64,000 nucleotides of DNA from Cordylochernes scorpioides (Eukaryota; Arthropoda; Arachnida; Pseudoscorpiones; Chernetidae): the NCBI GenBank assembly GCA_030710605.1, contig CP092870.1, positions 92,061,042-92,125,041 of the forward strand, in the 5' to 3' direction. A program made the translations under genes and the position numbers. This document shows positions 10,600-20,960 of this stretch, one piece after another. The notes below the pieces were generated by a model. It was given only the letters and a program-made list of their open reading frames with translations, did not search any database and was not told where the DNA came from. Position 1 is the first letter of the stretch; each line of letters opens with the position of its first letter.

Positions 10600-11570
10600 T
10601 GGGATATAGAGGTAAGTCTTGTTTTATATTATTGTCGTGGAGTCCCTTCCCTCCTAAGCTCTTCTTTTATTAAGATTGTCCTCTATATGCACAACTTTTC
10701 TTTTTTATACTTCAAACAGGTTCAGAAAATGTTCTACTTATCCCAATTCCGATTATCCAAACTTCCTTTTATACTAGAATCGACTTTTATTGAATGTTTT
10801 AGCTTCTTTTAGATTTTAATTATCTAGTTTCAGGTCTTAATTCTCGTTCCAGGCAGAAATGTACTGGCGATGCAGGTTAACTTCTAAGACAGGTGATCGA
10901 ATAAAATTGGTTACAATAAACTTAAAACTATTGATTCTTATGTAAATTCAATGATGCTATTAATATTGGATTGGGGTGAAAATAATTTCAGTAATTTCAA
11001 GTAATTACAAATTTCAAGCATGGATCATTATATACAATTTTATTCTATTTTTTCAAGTTACATATATCATTACGAAGTACCTTTTTCGCACTGTCATCAT
11101 ATCTACTAGGGTCTTTGATGGGACTTTAAAGATTATATTGCCTCTAGAACTCGAGAATTTTATCAAATTGGAATAAACAAGCTAGTTTCCTGTTATTAAA
11201 GAGGTATATATTTCAATGGTTTTTATTTTGATTAATAAAGTCTTGGTTGAAGCGAGTTATTGCATTTTAAATTTACCGCCAAAAAAAAAAACGGCAATTA
11301 TTTTTATACCTTCTAATATAAGAATTACAAACAAGGTAATAAGATCAAATCCCCAAATAAATAAATAGGATTTGGTATTATTTTAAAAAATAGATTTGTT
11401 CTTATACTACCTTGTGTTTATTATCTATATTCCAAATTGTGCCTTATCATAAAAATTACACATTTAACCTCTCTCTCTTTAGGGGCTTGAAAAATGTAGA
11501 TATATATTCTTTAAATAGGTCAGATGCCTAAGAAAGATTAATTAATAAAAGAAAATCTGCAACAAATAAA
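10600..11570. other. no gene seen
   Basis: AT-rich DNA without a recognisable gene. Short open frames here (for example 10976-11176) have no family resemblance that I can see. Confidence 0.4.
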
Positions 11571-11574
11571 TTTA

Positions 11575-11712
11575 ATGGCAATGTGTTTCTTTTTTTCAAT
11601 AATATCATCATAATTATCTCTACGCTAGAGAACTGTAGTACTCTATACAGTACTGTAGAGATAATTTTTGATAATATTATTGAAAAGAAACACATTGACA
11701 GTAAAATTATTT
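11575..11712. repeat. foldback-K palindrome
   Basis: Arms carry ATGTGTTTCTTTTTTTCAAT and TATCTCTAC, with a TACAGTACTGTAGAGA centre. It is a diverged relative of the palindrome at 58160-58312. Confidence 0.65.
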
Positions 11713-11754
11713 GTCACATATTTTAACGAGAGATAGATGGTAATTGAATTTATA

Positions 11755-11830
11755 CACACAAAAGCCTTTATTAGGGACATGCCCCATACAGATTCTCCAA
11801 TTGAGTAAGGTAATAATCATCTTGTGTTAT
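11755..11830 (-). repeat. LINE 3' end, minus strand
   Basis: AAAAGCCTTTATTAGGGACA and GCCCCATACAG match the 3' end of the LINE fragment at 25038. Confidence 0.45.
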
Positions 11831-12064
11831 TTACATAGGTAGTAAGATAGAAATTGAACTGGCTTTACTCTTCGTCTCAAAGTCATTCAATTGTTTTACT
11901 GGTCCTTACAATTGAATTTATACAAAAGAAAATCCTACTCCTGAGACAGAAATATTCCAACGACTGTTGACTTCTAAGGATAGGTCTTGGAATATAACAA
12001 AATTACTTTATTTGAAATGAAGGCGATAAAAACGTGGTGATTTTCTTTTAATGGTAAAACAAAA

Positions 12065-12093
12065 GCTTTCGGGCAAGAATGCCCTTCTTCAGG
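12065..12093 (-). ncRNA. hammerhead-like core directly after a PLE endonuclease
   Basis: The minus strand reads CTGAAGA, A, then a perfect GGGC-ATTCTT-GCCC hairpin and GAAA. This satisfies the CUGANGA..stem II..GAAA core apart from one extra A. Downstream CTTTT can pair with AAAAG as helix III. Hammerheads are established in the pseudo-LTRs of Penelope-like elements (Cervera and De la Pena). The stop codon of the endonuclease frame is the TGA inside CTGAAGA. Confidence 0.5.
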
Positions 12094-12517
12094 TTACAAC
12101 TTGACAATATTTTGAAATTATGGACATGAAAGATAGCCCAATACAGTAGGTAAATAGTTCAGCTGGGGGATTGGCGAGGTAAAACACGGAGTATTGGGGT
12201 GGGAGGTCGATTTTTCGGTTGAAACTGGGCGTGCAGTGCGAGACCAAAGATTCAAGGACTAGGCGCTGATACTTGTTCCCGACGCCCTTGTAAACGCATA
12301 CAGCGCTGTCCAAATTGAACGAGTGGCGAAATTCTGTGATGTGTTGGCATAAGAGAGACTTGCGGTCGTTGGTGCGTATGTTGCGGCTGTGTTCAGATAA
12401 TCTGGTGTGGATAGATCGACCGGTATATAAAGGCAATCCCACAGGAAAAAGGAAGTATACATCTCCATAAATGTTGAGATAAGAGAAAGACATGTCTTTA
12501 AATAAAACCGAGTTCAA
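12089..12517 (-). pseudogene. Penelope-like element GIY-YIG endonuclease, C-terminal remnant
   Basis: Penelope-like retroelements encode a reverse transcriptase followed by a GIY-YIG endonuclease that nicks target DNA. Only the endonuclease is visible. The domain is read from PLYTGRSIHTRLSEHSRN (the YIG strand, here YTG, with the helix arginine). It continues through LLCQHITEFRHSFNLDSAVC to the conserved glutamate in QRLVLESLVS, then FNRKIDLPP. The first about 30 residues may be non-native. No RT is found upstream, so this is a 5'-truncated copy. It is followed at once by a hammerhead-like core, the order expected for PLE coding region and pseudo-LTR. Confidence 0.75.
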
Positions 12518-12902
12518 ATATTAACTAGGGGGTAGAGAGCATGCAGAGAGAGAATGAAATATTTGGAAACGGAGAATTAATATCTGACCGTATCAGAAGA
12601 ATTGGAATTTTAATACCAAAATAATAATGTATAAAAGGATAATAAATCGGGAACAATTCAATTGAAGAGAGGAAGAGACTTTTTTTTTTCTTCTTTTTAC
12701 AAAAAAAAAGTAATATCGGATTTTGTTCGTTATTAAAAGCGATACTGTATTATTATTTAAAATAGGATTTTTTTTTCTCTCGTTCGTTGTATACAATCGT
12801 ACATCCGTGAGAGACAGAATGGATGCTAGGAGAGATATATCGTAATATATATATGACATTTTTTAACTCTTTTTTTTTGTTGTTTACTAATTTCAAGTTC
12901 CC

Positions 12903-13330
12903 AGGCCATGATATTCATGGCGGGTAGTACACTGATATGTACACCACATATCTACACATGTTGTAGTCAACAACAACAGTTTTATTAGGACATTTCCGTC
13001 CTATAAGGACTCCCCATACATCAGTTTCATGGAGAAAAGGAAAAAAAAAAACATAAACAAAAGAGAGAAGGGAAAATGAAAAGAAAATCAAAGTATTCAA
13101 CATAACTATACAAATTAACTATGGAAGGAAATTGTATGTTATAATCATGTTCGACCATATATTTACTGGCTAACAAATCCCCGTCTAGTTTCCTGCACAT
13201 ACTGGTGTGGTTAGATGTTTGCCATGATCGTGAGCTATGCAAATCAATATATCTGTCTTTTAGATAAAAAGTGTCAAATAGGAGATTCATGTCTGCCGAT
13301 ATTCGTGTGACATATTTACATCACTTGACA
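12903..13330 (-). repeat. SINE-D copy, minus strand, split by a LINE 3' end
   Basis: The 3' mark (GGCCATGATATTCATGGCGG, ACCACATATCTACACATG) lies at 12903-12960. The inner part (GGTGTGGTTAGATGTTTGCC) lies at 13200-13230. Between them, from about 12966, comes ACAACAACAGTTTTATTAGG with CCCCATACATC, the 3' end of the same LINE family as 25038. The insert appears to end near 13130. Confidence 0.55.
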
Positions 13331-13554
13331 CCTCCAGAGAGTGTCTCCATTCCAATGATTTATTCAATTGACGGCCCGCTATACAAAACAAAATGAATCA
13401 ATTCAATATTGAGAATGGCAAACAGATAAAAGCAGGTGAATTCACACCGATGATGAGCCAGGTACTTCTATAGTTTTATTTTATTGACGTAGTAGAAGTA
13501 CCGAATTGTTTATAAAACATTGCTAAAACTTTCACTTTTTCATAATTGGTGTAT

Positions 13555-13800
13555 TTACTAAATTCAAAACTATTATAGACGCGTATGATTCTTTTTAAAA
13601 ATAAACAATTTCTACCGCCCTTACTGCAATGGAAAAATAGAAATTAGAAAGTAGAAATTGTTTATTTTCAAAAAGAATCAACCCTTTAATTTTTCCATTG
13701 CAGTAAGGTCAGTAGGAATTGTTTCTTTTTTAAAAGAATCATACGTGTCTATAATAGTTTCGAATTTTGATAACAGATGGCGCGCTAATGCATCATAGTA
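13555..13800. repeat. MITE-A copy
   Basis: Ends and inverted core typical of MITE-A (ACTATTATAGACGCGTATGA, TTTCTACCGCCCTTACTGCA, CAGATGGCGCGCTAATGCAT). A separate scrap (GATGAGCCAGG) is at 13450. Confidence 0.65.
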
Positions 13801-13974
13801 TTTAATAAATGTTTAACTTTTTAGTGGGTTAATATTAAGTAAAAATACATCTTTATTCATCGCTTCAATAACAACTTGGTAACATTAAAGTTCTCATTAT
13901 TACAGAATTGTAGAATTATTGCAAATTGTGGATTGTGAAAAAATTACAGAATAATAATAATGATAAAACGCCGA

Positions 13975-14165
13975 AGTTTTTTATTTGATTAAAAGACGCT
14001 TTCAGGAAAGCCCTTCTTCAGCTAAGAATAAGAAATTCTTGTATCCTGTATTTGCATAAATTCCTCTTCAAATATGTCATATAATCTCTCTCTGATGCCT
14101 TGTTTATACGTTTTTAGTTAGATGAAGAAGGGCTTGTCCGAAAGCTTCCTTTAATCAAATGAATA
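13975..14165. repeat. inverted pair of hammerhead-like repeats
   Basis: A minus-strand CTGAAGAAGGGC..CCTGAAAGC near 14000-14028 faces a plus-strand GATGAAGAAGGGCTTGTCCG, AAAGC near 14121-14146. TTTGATTAAA and TTTAATCAAA flank them symmetrically. The arrangement equals two PLE tails head to head. Confidence 0.4.
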
Positions 14166-14199
14166 AAAAGAGTTGCGACGTATTATGATTTTTTGTAAT

Positions 14200-14870
14200 C
14201 ATAAGTTCTCTTTGAGAGACGAATATATATATATATGGCGTATTGTTCCATTTATAATATTAAACTTGGGTTCGCTAAAGAATCTCAGAAATTTTGCCTT
14301 TTTTTTTCTCAAATACAAATTCAAAGAAAGAGGAAAGAAGAGGATTATTCACATATTAGAAAATATAAATACCAAAATATTATATTTTTTTTTAAAGAGA
14401 GAGAGATAGAGAGAAAGTTGGAAAATTTTAATAAACGAAATACCACAGCTTATTCTCCTGGTCAAAATCCAATAAAACATTGCAAAACTCGTAGAGAATA
14501 TTCTTTTAATTAAAAAAAGTGAAGAGAACACAGGCATTATAAGATAAAGAAAACAACAGATGAATTCCTTTAAGATTTGTTTCAGAATATTTACGTCAAA
14601 CTGGGTTAAGGTGTGTGCCCTCACTATATTAATTTTGAATTTTTCGTCGAGAACTCGAAAAGGAAAAAATAAAAGATAAATTTCTGAAACTACTTGATGG
14701 TCCGGTGAATAAGTTTTAAATTTAGGAAAAAAAAGATATAATTCTAATTCTCTTTTGTGTTTTGTCTTTATCTTCTTCCTATTTTAAATAATAGTTTATA
14801 CCTGAGGGTGTTTACTAGACAGAAAGGCTAATGAAATAAAGTGCTATTCCATCTAAAATTTTGTTAATAT
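14200..14870. other. AT-rich, no gene seen
   Basis: Open frames of 78-92 residues here are lysine/phenylalanine-rich products of low-complexity DNA with no family resemblance. Confidence 0.45.
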
Positions 14871-14877
14871 CTCTTGG

Positions 14878-15190
14878 ACACGTATAGGCCAGGTATAAGC
14901 CATGATAATCATGGTGGATAGTAGTTAGCAACTGCTTTCACTACAAGTGCACCACATGTCTACACACGTGAAAAGCAGTTCGACTTTGCACTTATAAATA
15001 AAAATGCCAGAGCCCCGTTTGGTTACTTGCACTCGCTGGTGGGGTTAGATTTTTCAAGAATCGTGGATCATTGAAGAATTTTTATTTAAAAAAAAAGTGT
15101 CCAATGCGGGATTTTAACTCGGGTCGTTGTTGTCGATAATCGACAGTTTTGTGCCTCCGTTCTTTCACCAACCTTTCATCAAATTTGTAT
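14878..15190 (-). repeat. SINE-D, longest copy
   Basis: Read on the minus strand, a tRNA-like head lies at about 15095-15180. It has an anticodon-arm-like CTGTCGATTATCGACA and a box B-like GAGTTAAAATCCCGC. A body follows with AACCCCACCAGCGAGTGCAA, GTAACCAAACGGGGCTCTGG and CAGTTCGAC inverse. The 3' end is CCACCATGATTATCATGGC. This order (pol III head, body, end) is that of a tRNA-derived SINE. Confidence 0.6.
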
Positions 15191-15394
15191 ATAAGAGGAC
15201 GACCAGTAAAAGAGTTCCTATATAATATTTGATGGACCATTAATCAATAAATTCAATCATGCTATATTACCGGATAAATAATTGATGTTTATTTTGATAG
15301 AATTGAGATCACTGTTAATATAGCGTAATTATACAACAACATGTGCTCTCTTGTTCGGCAGTACATATACTGAAATTGGAACGATACAGAGAAG

Positions 15395-15512
15395 ATCAGC
15401 ATTAGCACACACGAGATAACCAAGTGTGAACAAAATTGCCTCTGTCTTCTTTAAAAAAAAAACAGACAACCGGCGGCATCCAAAGACAATTCCTTAAGTT
15501 TTGTCCATGATT
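15395..15512 (+). repeat. MITE-C right half
   Basis: ACGAGATAACCAAGTGTGAA, CTCTGTCTTC and TTCCTTAAGTTTTGTCCATG in family order. The left half is absent. Confidence 0.6.
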
Positions 15513-15863
15513 GTATATCTTTGTGTTATAGCGGATATGATGACTTTGTGTGGATCGATTGTTCTTCAATGGTAAATCTCTGTGACGGAAGAAGGGATTG
15601 CTCTAATTACATCGGTTCTCTTTTATAACTTTTATCCTTCTTAAAATTACCTCCCATTATCTGTGCTATCACTGTGGACTAATGTTCTAGTCAAATAATA
15701 TTCAAGGAATTATTCTGAAAGAGAGTCTTTTACTTTTTTATTTATAATTTTTATATAAATAAAAATAATTTTGGCCCTCTATGTGAACTCCGAAGTTGTC
15801 TTTTCGGCTTATAAATCAAATCATAATGGGGGATTAGACAAGTAGATAAAATATATTTCAGAG

Positions 15864-15867
<4 letters not shown>

Positions 15868-15906
<39 letters not shown>
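15868..15906. repeat. (TA)n microsatellite
   Basis: Perfect TA dinucleotide run abutting the TA target of the pogo-like element. Confidence 0.9.
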
Positions 15907-15909
<3 letters not shown>

Positions 15910-15997
15910 TAAAACTCCTCTATAGCTAACCCTAATGGGACTGAACCTGTGGTTCACTATAGCCATGGTTCATTATAGCCATATAGTTCACTTTGTT

Positions 15998-16245
15998 TTT
16001 GACACAAATAATAAGGAATCAAAGGTTTATTTTCTCATTTCTTCTATATATCAAGCTTTCAGGCTAACATGCCATTCAACACGGAGATCCAGAACGGAGA
16101 TCGGAGAACGGAGATCCAACACGGAGATCCAGATCCAGAAGTGCAACTGGAGTAGTACTCCGTGTTTAAGGGCATGTTAGTCTGAAAGCTTGATAAATAG
16201 AAGAAATGAGAAAATAAACCTTTGATTCCTTATTATTTGTGTCAA
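15998..16245. repeat. inverted repeat with GGAGATCC-rich loop
   Basis: Arms of about 85 bp (TTTTTGACACAAATAATAAG .. AGGCTAACATGCC and inverse) enclose a loop with repeated ACGGAGATC words. Confidence 0.75.
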
Positions 16246-16289
16246 AATGTAAAATCAAGGAAAGAATCTTTATTATATAGTTCACTGTA

Positions 16290-16559
16290 CACCTATTTAC
16301 CGATTTACACGGTACTTTTTTACACGTTTTCGCTTTTACATGGTTTTCCAAATAAGTTTTTTTTTATCGCACTATACTAAATACTACTGTGATTGAACAC
16401 ATGCACTGTGTACACATTTCACGAGGAATCCCGAGCTTATGTGCTGACTACATATTTTAACCTGTCAATGCATTTTATTTTTATTTCTGTGTACACCTAT
16501 CCCCCGATTTATACGTTTTTCTCAGGAACGTATCTACCGTGTAAATCGGGGGATAGGTG
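16290..16559 (-). repeat. MITE-E, copy 1 (inverted relative to others)
   Basis: This is a 270-bp TA-flanked element with TIR CACCTATNNNCCGATTTACA and an additional internal inverted copy of the same end. Copies 2 and 3 are at 31337 and 41992. Confidence 0.75.
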
Positions 16560-17189
16560 TATTATAAAAAGGGGATTATTTCAGGTTGGTTATAAAGGAA
16601 GGTTCGCTATATCCCAGGTTTGTTTTAGCGATGCTTTACTATTTACACATAGACATAGGTATATATAAAGATATAGGAATATAGAGAATATAATGTTCTC
16701 TCCCAATATTGGCGTGCTAGCTTCCATATCTCGGAATATATTCTCCAAATGTAACATTTTGTAGCTGTGGAAACAAGATAAATAGAAAGAGATCAATAGA
16801 GGGGAGAGTGGGTTATTTACTATGTGTTGCCCAAATACACTGGATTTTCTATTCTATAATTCGGTTTTGTGTGGACAGTATCTCTTTTTTTGTCCAAATT
16901 TGATTGATGGTCTCTCTCGTATTCTGTAAATTTTCTCGAAAAATTATTTTTCTTTCTGATATAGGAATAGCACATAATTCACTCGTACTTAGGTTACAGT
17001 TATATTATATTCCATTATATATTGTCCCATTGGGATTCGCTATAAAGAGGGTTTTACTGTATAAGCACACACACACAAGAGAGGTATGAGGAAAATCACT
17101 TGAATCATTGTATATGGAAAAATCTAGATCGAAGGTAGGATGGCGGTACGAGAACCCAGGTGGTCAAATTAAGGAATTAATACAAAGCA

Positions 17190-17300
17190 ATAACGCGCCA
17201 TATATATATAACAAATGAAAATATTAAGACGCGAATGTTTCTTTTCACAAATAAATCAAACTTCTACTGTTCTTACTGCGATGAAAAAAATATATATTGG
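17190..17300 (+). repeat. MITE-B left arm
   Basis: TTAATACAAAGCAATAACGC, then GACGCGAATGTTTC, ACTTCTACTGTTCTTACTGC and GGGAGGGCTTGGCTCATCAA in MITE-B order. Confidence 0.6.
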
Positions 17301-17424
17301 GAGGGCTTGGCTCATCAATTAAGGAGTGTCCTAGCCGTGCACCTGAAGGTTCCTAATGTGACTGGCGTCAGAATAAATATCTATTCTAGGTAGAATATTG
17401 GCTCGCGAACATTTTCTTGGTAAA

Positions 17425-17480
17425 TGAGGGAACGACGTCGGGCTGCTGACCTTCGTCATCGTGGTGCAGGTTGTGTCTTA
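17425..17480 (-). ncRNA. decayed hammerhead relic, relative of 61181-61234
   Basis: The minus strand reads CTGCACCACG, ATGACGA, AGG..CAGCAGCCC, then GACGTC. Flanks and hairpin match the intact-looking motif at 61181. The first C of CUGANGA and part of GAAA are lost. Confidence 0.35.
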
Positions 17481-18159
17481 ACAACCAACTAAAGTGATTT
17501 TAGAGACTTTTTTTCTTAATTTTACAACCTGACCTGGTATATTATTTTCTATTTTGTCTATTTATTATATAATTGTGTTTAGGAGAAAGTTTGAAAAACA
17601 AACTTTGTTTACAACTAAGAGATAAATCTCCATATTGGATATAATATCAAAGCTTCAAGCGAACAATATGTTTCCTTCACACCGTTTACATACACTTATG
17701 GACAACTCTTAAGGAAAATGGAAGGTATTTGATATCGCCTGTCGTCTCTCTCTTGTATATATATATATATATATGTATGTTGTAAATATGTATATTTAAC
17801 CCTACCTATCTTTTATCCACGATTATAGAATTCATTATATAAATTCTATATTCCTGTGATATAAATAATTTTATGTATATTTTTACTTCAAGAGATTCAA
17901 AAATAAAAATCTGCTTGAAAGGTAAATAATTATTTTTATTTTTCCACGACTGCACCTCTTTTCAACAATCAAACACACAAAAAATTTCTAATCTATAACA
18001 TGTATATTTATCTAATGTTTTATATATTTATATCTATTTATTCATATATTTATCATTATATAATCTTATTTATTCATATTTATTCTGTATTTAATCTTAT
18101 ATGGACTTTGTAATAAATCAGTTTCAATCTCAATCTCTCTCTCTCTCTTTTTAAGGAGA

Positions 18160-18298
18160 TAGGCAATTTTATTCACACTTGGTTATCTCGTGTATCTTCA
18201 AATAAAGATCACTGTAATATATTTCAGAGTTATTTTTTTAATCCCGATATACATACTTACAGGTACAACTTCCTTAAATTTTGTCCATGAGTGTATGT
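18160..18298 (-). repeat. MITE-C fragment, minus strand
   Basis: TTCACACTTGGTTATCTCGT is followed after a gap by AACTTCCTTAAATTTTGTCC and ATGAGTGTA. A stray left end is also at about 17692 (ACACTTATGGACAACTCTTA). Confidence 0.55.
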
Positions 18299-18976
18299 CC
18301 AAGATCAATTCTCACATAAATTATTGTTCGATGTTTTCTCTCTTCCACTATATCCATTTTCACTATCAATTCTACATTCTCAGTGATACACATTTACAGA
18401 TGAATCGGTTCTAAGACTGGTGTACCTCTTCACTCAACAGACTCCTCCAAGATGATCAATCTATATACTGGTGGTTAGACTTGGTTGTCTTGTTCCAGTT
18501 TGGTCCATTCATCCAGGATTTTTATGGGAAAAATGTAATGCGGGGGTTTCTCCTTGTCTTCAGCATCCACATGCCGGTGATCTAAGAGTTGGTTTATTCG
18601 ACACTTAAAAGCCGTTTCCAACTTCAAGTGTTTTCCCGCCCTATTCCTTAATGAGATGGGGTTGGAGACTTACCCCAGTAAGATTTAGATTGCGGAATAA
18701 TTGCAATGACGATTAAAAAAGGTATACACCGATCAAATTAATTGCAAAAAGTTTTTTTTTTTTAATTAAAGAAACTTTTTGCAATTAATTTGATCGGTGT
18801 ATACCTTTTTTACCCCAGTAAGCATATATATATATATCTATATATATATGAGAGTATATCCAAGATCAATTCTCACATAAATTATTGCTCGATGTTTTCT
18901 TTCTTTCGCTAGATCCATTTTCACTTTCAATTCTACATTCCCAGTGATACACATTTACAGAGGATTCAGTTCTAAG
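18297..18976 (+). repeat. direct repeats of about 125 bp
   Basis: 18297-18421 and 18852-18976 are direct copies (CCAAGATCAATTCTCACATA .. TACACATTTACAGA .. GTTCTAAGAC), about 90% identical by eye, 555 bp apart. The spacing resembles LTRs of a small element, but I see no PBS, polypurine tract or TG..CA ends. Confidence 0.6.
18717..18815. repeat. perfect short palindrome
   Basis: AAAAGGTATACACCGATCAA with ATTAATTGCAAAAAG, repeated inverted, around a T-rich loop. Confidence 0.8.
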
Positions 18977-18979
18977 ACA

Positions 18980-19645
18980 GGTGTATATGTGTATATGTGT
19001 ATAGATTATTAATTTGATGTTTATATATTTTATTACTATGCGGAAACCTCCCTCACATTGCTTCTCTTGTATTTTATCAATTTCAGTTTGTACTTGTGCC
19101 CTTAAATAAATTGCCGTGTCATTCTGAAGTTTGTTATTCCTAATAAATTCTACGTGAAAATATATATGTGGCAAAATATAATGACGATTGAAGAAGAGTG
19201 TTATAAGATACTCCTCTTCAATCCTCGTTTAATTTTGCTATTTTTATTCGAAGAGTTTAATTTAGTCAATATACCATATGGTATATGTGAATAAACATAT
19301 TTTAAACTGAAAAAAGAACAGCTTAAACCAAATTGTACAAGAATGCAGAACTGGTACAAAGCGTTGATAATAAACAAACAGAATATAACGAGACAGTAGA
19401 CTAATTGGAAAAAATAAAAGAGTATTGTAACCCGAGTTCTCAAATTTGTTTTCTACTCAACTACGACTTTTTCAAGTACAAATTATCAAATTGGTTCATT
19501 TCTCACAATACTTCCTCGGCGCAACTGAATAATCAGAACATTCTAAAGACTTTATTATGATGAAAAATTGAACTTGAGATCAGAAATTTACACAATTACA
19601 GGGAATATTATTTACCTAGTTTTATCTGATAACACTATCACCAGA
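18980..19645. other. no gene seen
   Basis: AT-rich DNA. The 102- and 80-residue minus-strand frames here have no recognisable motif. Confidence 0.4.
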
Positions 19646-19649
19646 TATA

Positions 19650-19999
19650 AATCTTTCAATGCAGACTATATAAGCAGAATAAACATACGACAGTTAGAGC
19701 AATCTGGTGAATTGAATTAGCGAAATCGCTGAAAGTGTTCACCACTGTGAACCAAACCATTCAGCCAAATTTGTTCATTTTCAATCCGCTAATGGGTAGA
19801 CATTCATTCTATATGGGAAAACAAAATATTCCATCCTCAATGTTCAGATACGAGATTTTCAATCTCTCCTATTTACCGACATGTCTTTGTTTTATAATAT
19901 TTTTCATCGCAGTAAGGACAGTATAAGTTCGTTTATTTATGCGTAAAAGAAGCAAACGTGTCTCAATATTTTCATTTCCTGTGTATAGATGGCGCGTTA
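19650..19999 (-). repeat. MITE-B right part, interrupted by a Helitron
   Basis: GACTATATAAGCAGAAT, AATCTGGTGAATTGAATTAG, CATCGCAGTAAGGACAGTAT and TAGATGGCGCGTTA follow in order. The missing terminal TTGCTTT resumes at 20574, after the Helitron. Confidence 0.6.
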
Positions 20000-20573
20000 T
20001 CTATATATATATAAAATTGAATGTCTGTCTGTCTGTACTCTATAGAATCAAAAACCATACATCCAATCGCCATGAATTTTGGGATATTATTAGGTATATC
20101 CCCGGGAAGGTTTTTGAAAAATAATTTCTTGAATATCCTTAGAGTTATTTGCAGAATTGTAGATTTAACTAAATGATGATGATTATTTATCAAATGTAAG
20201 ATTTTCTACCTATTAATTGCGCACAAGTCAAAGTTGGTTTTATCATTTATCTACAACATATATATTGGGAGAATAGATAAAATGATGATCTTGTAATGTA
20301 GAAAATTAGGAAAGACAAAATTCAGGATGACACGGCAATTTATTTGAGACAAGAATAATGATAATTAATATTGATTTTATTCAACTTATCGAGTATTTTT
20401 CAAGGGACCGGGAAAAAATGTTCACTTTATCGAGATTCAAATTTACGAGTTTCAAATTATCAAAATATATCTATTATTTTTTTTATAAGTTTATAGAGAA
20501 TTGTTTTAACAAATGATCGTTAGACAAACCTTTACTCGGGTAAAACCCGGGCGAAGCCGGGTACATCCGCTAG
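20000..20573 (+). mobile_element. non-autonomous Helitron
   Basis: The 5' end is TCTATATATATATAAAATTG. The 3' end holds a hairpin (ACCCGGGCGAAGCCGGGT) 9 nt before CTAG. The element sits between A (19999) and T (20574), the canonical AT insertion. The uninterrupted site GGCGCGTTATTGCTTTGTG exists at 59960-59980, so both borders are confirmed by a paralogous empty site. No Rep/helicase is encoded. Confidence 0.88.
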
Positions 20574-20689
20574 TTGCTTTATATTCGTAAATATCAATTG
20601 GCTATCATTCCCCAACATCTTATTTGCATCCAGACCTGACAATAAGATCCTGAGAACAATAAAAAAATAAAATAAAAGACACCTCTTTC

Positions 20690-20960
20690 GTCAAAACTGA
20701 GGACAAAGCTAAGAGCCATTTACTAAGCACAAACTAAAGGACTCGAGTCGGTGACAAAGCCACAACACCAGCTTGATCTTTATTTATATTAACAACTTTC
20801 CGGCAAAATTTCCTAAGAAAAAAAGTTATAATTCTTGAAAGACCACCATCTAATCGAGTTGGTGTCATTTTTGCCCCCCGACTGCATGATTGAAATAAGT
20901 AATAACAACAACAAGTCTTCGTGTCAGAACTTTCTTCCACAATAGTTTATAAATTATCAT
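20690..20960. repeat. diverged dispersed repeat
   Basis: GTCGGTGACAAAGCCACAAC and ACCAGCTT are the inverse of text at 27300-27335 (AAGCTGGTGTTGTGGCTTTG). This suggests a shared PLE-like repeat. Confidence 0.35.

Larger units (their letters stand above)
15907..17059. mobile_element. pogo/Tigger-like non-autonomous element with nested insertions
   Basis: TA-flanked ends carry CAGTAAAACTCCTCTATAGC and the inverse GCTATAAAGAGGGTTTTACTG, a TIR style typical of pogo-like elements. No transposase is present. The inside contains a large palindrome (15998-16245) and a complete MITE-E (16290-16559). Confidence 0.6.

Noticed and set aside
14349-14624. 91-codon minus frame with hydrophobic stretches
   Set aside because: A product of T-rich DNA; two overlapping plus-strand frames are equally open.
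18297-18976. Annotation as an LTR element
   Set aside because: No TG..CA ends, primer site, polypurine tract or target duplication could be found.
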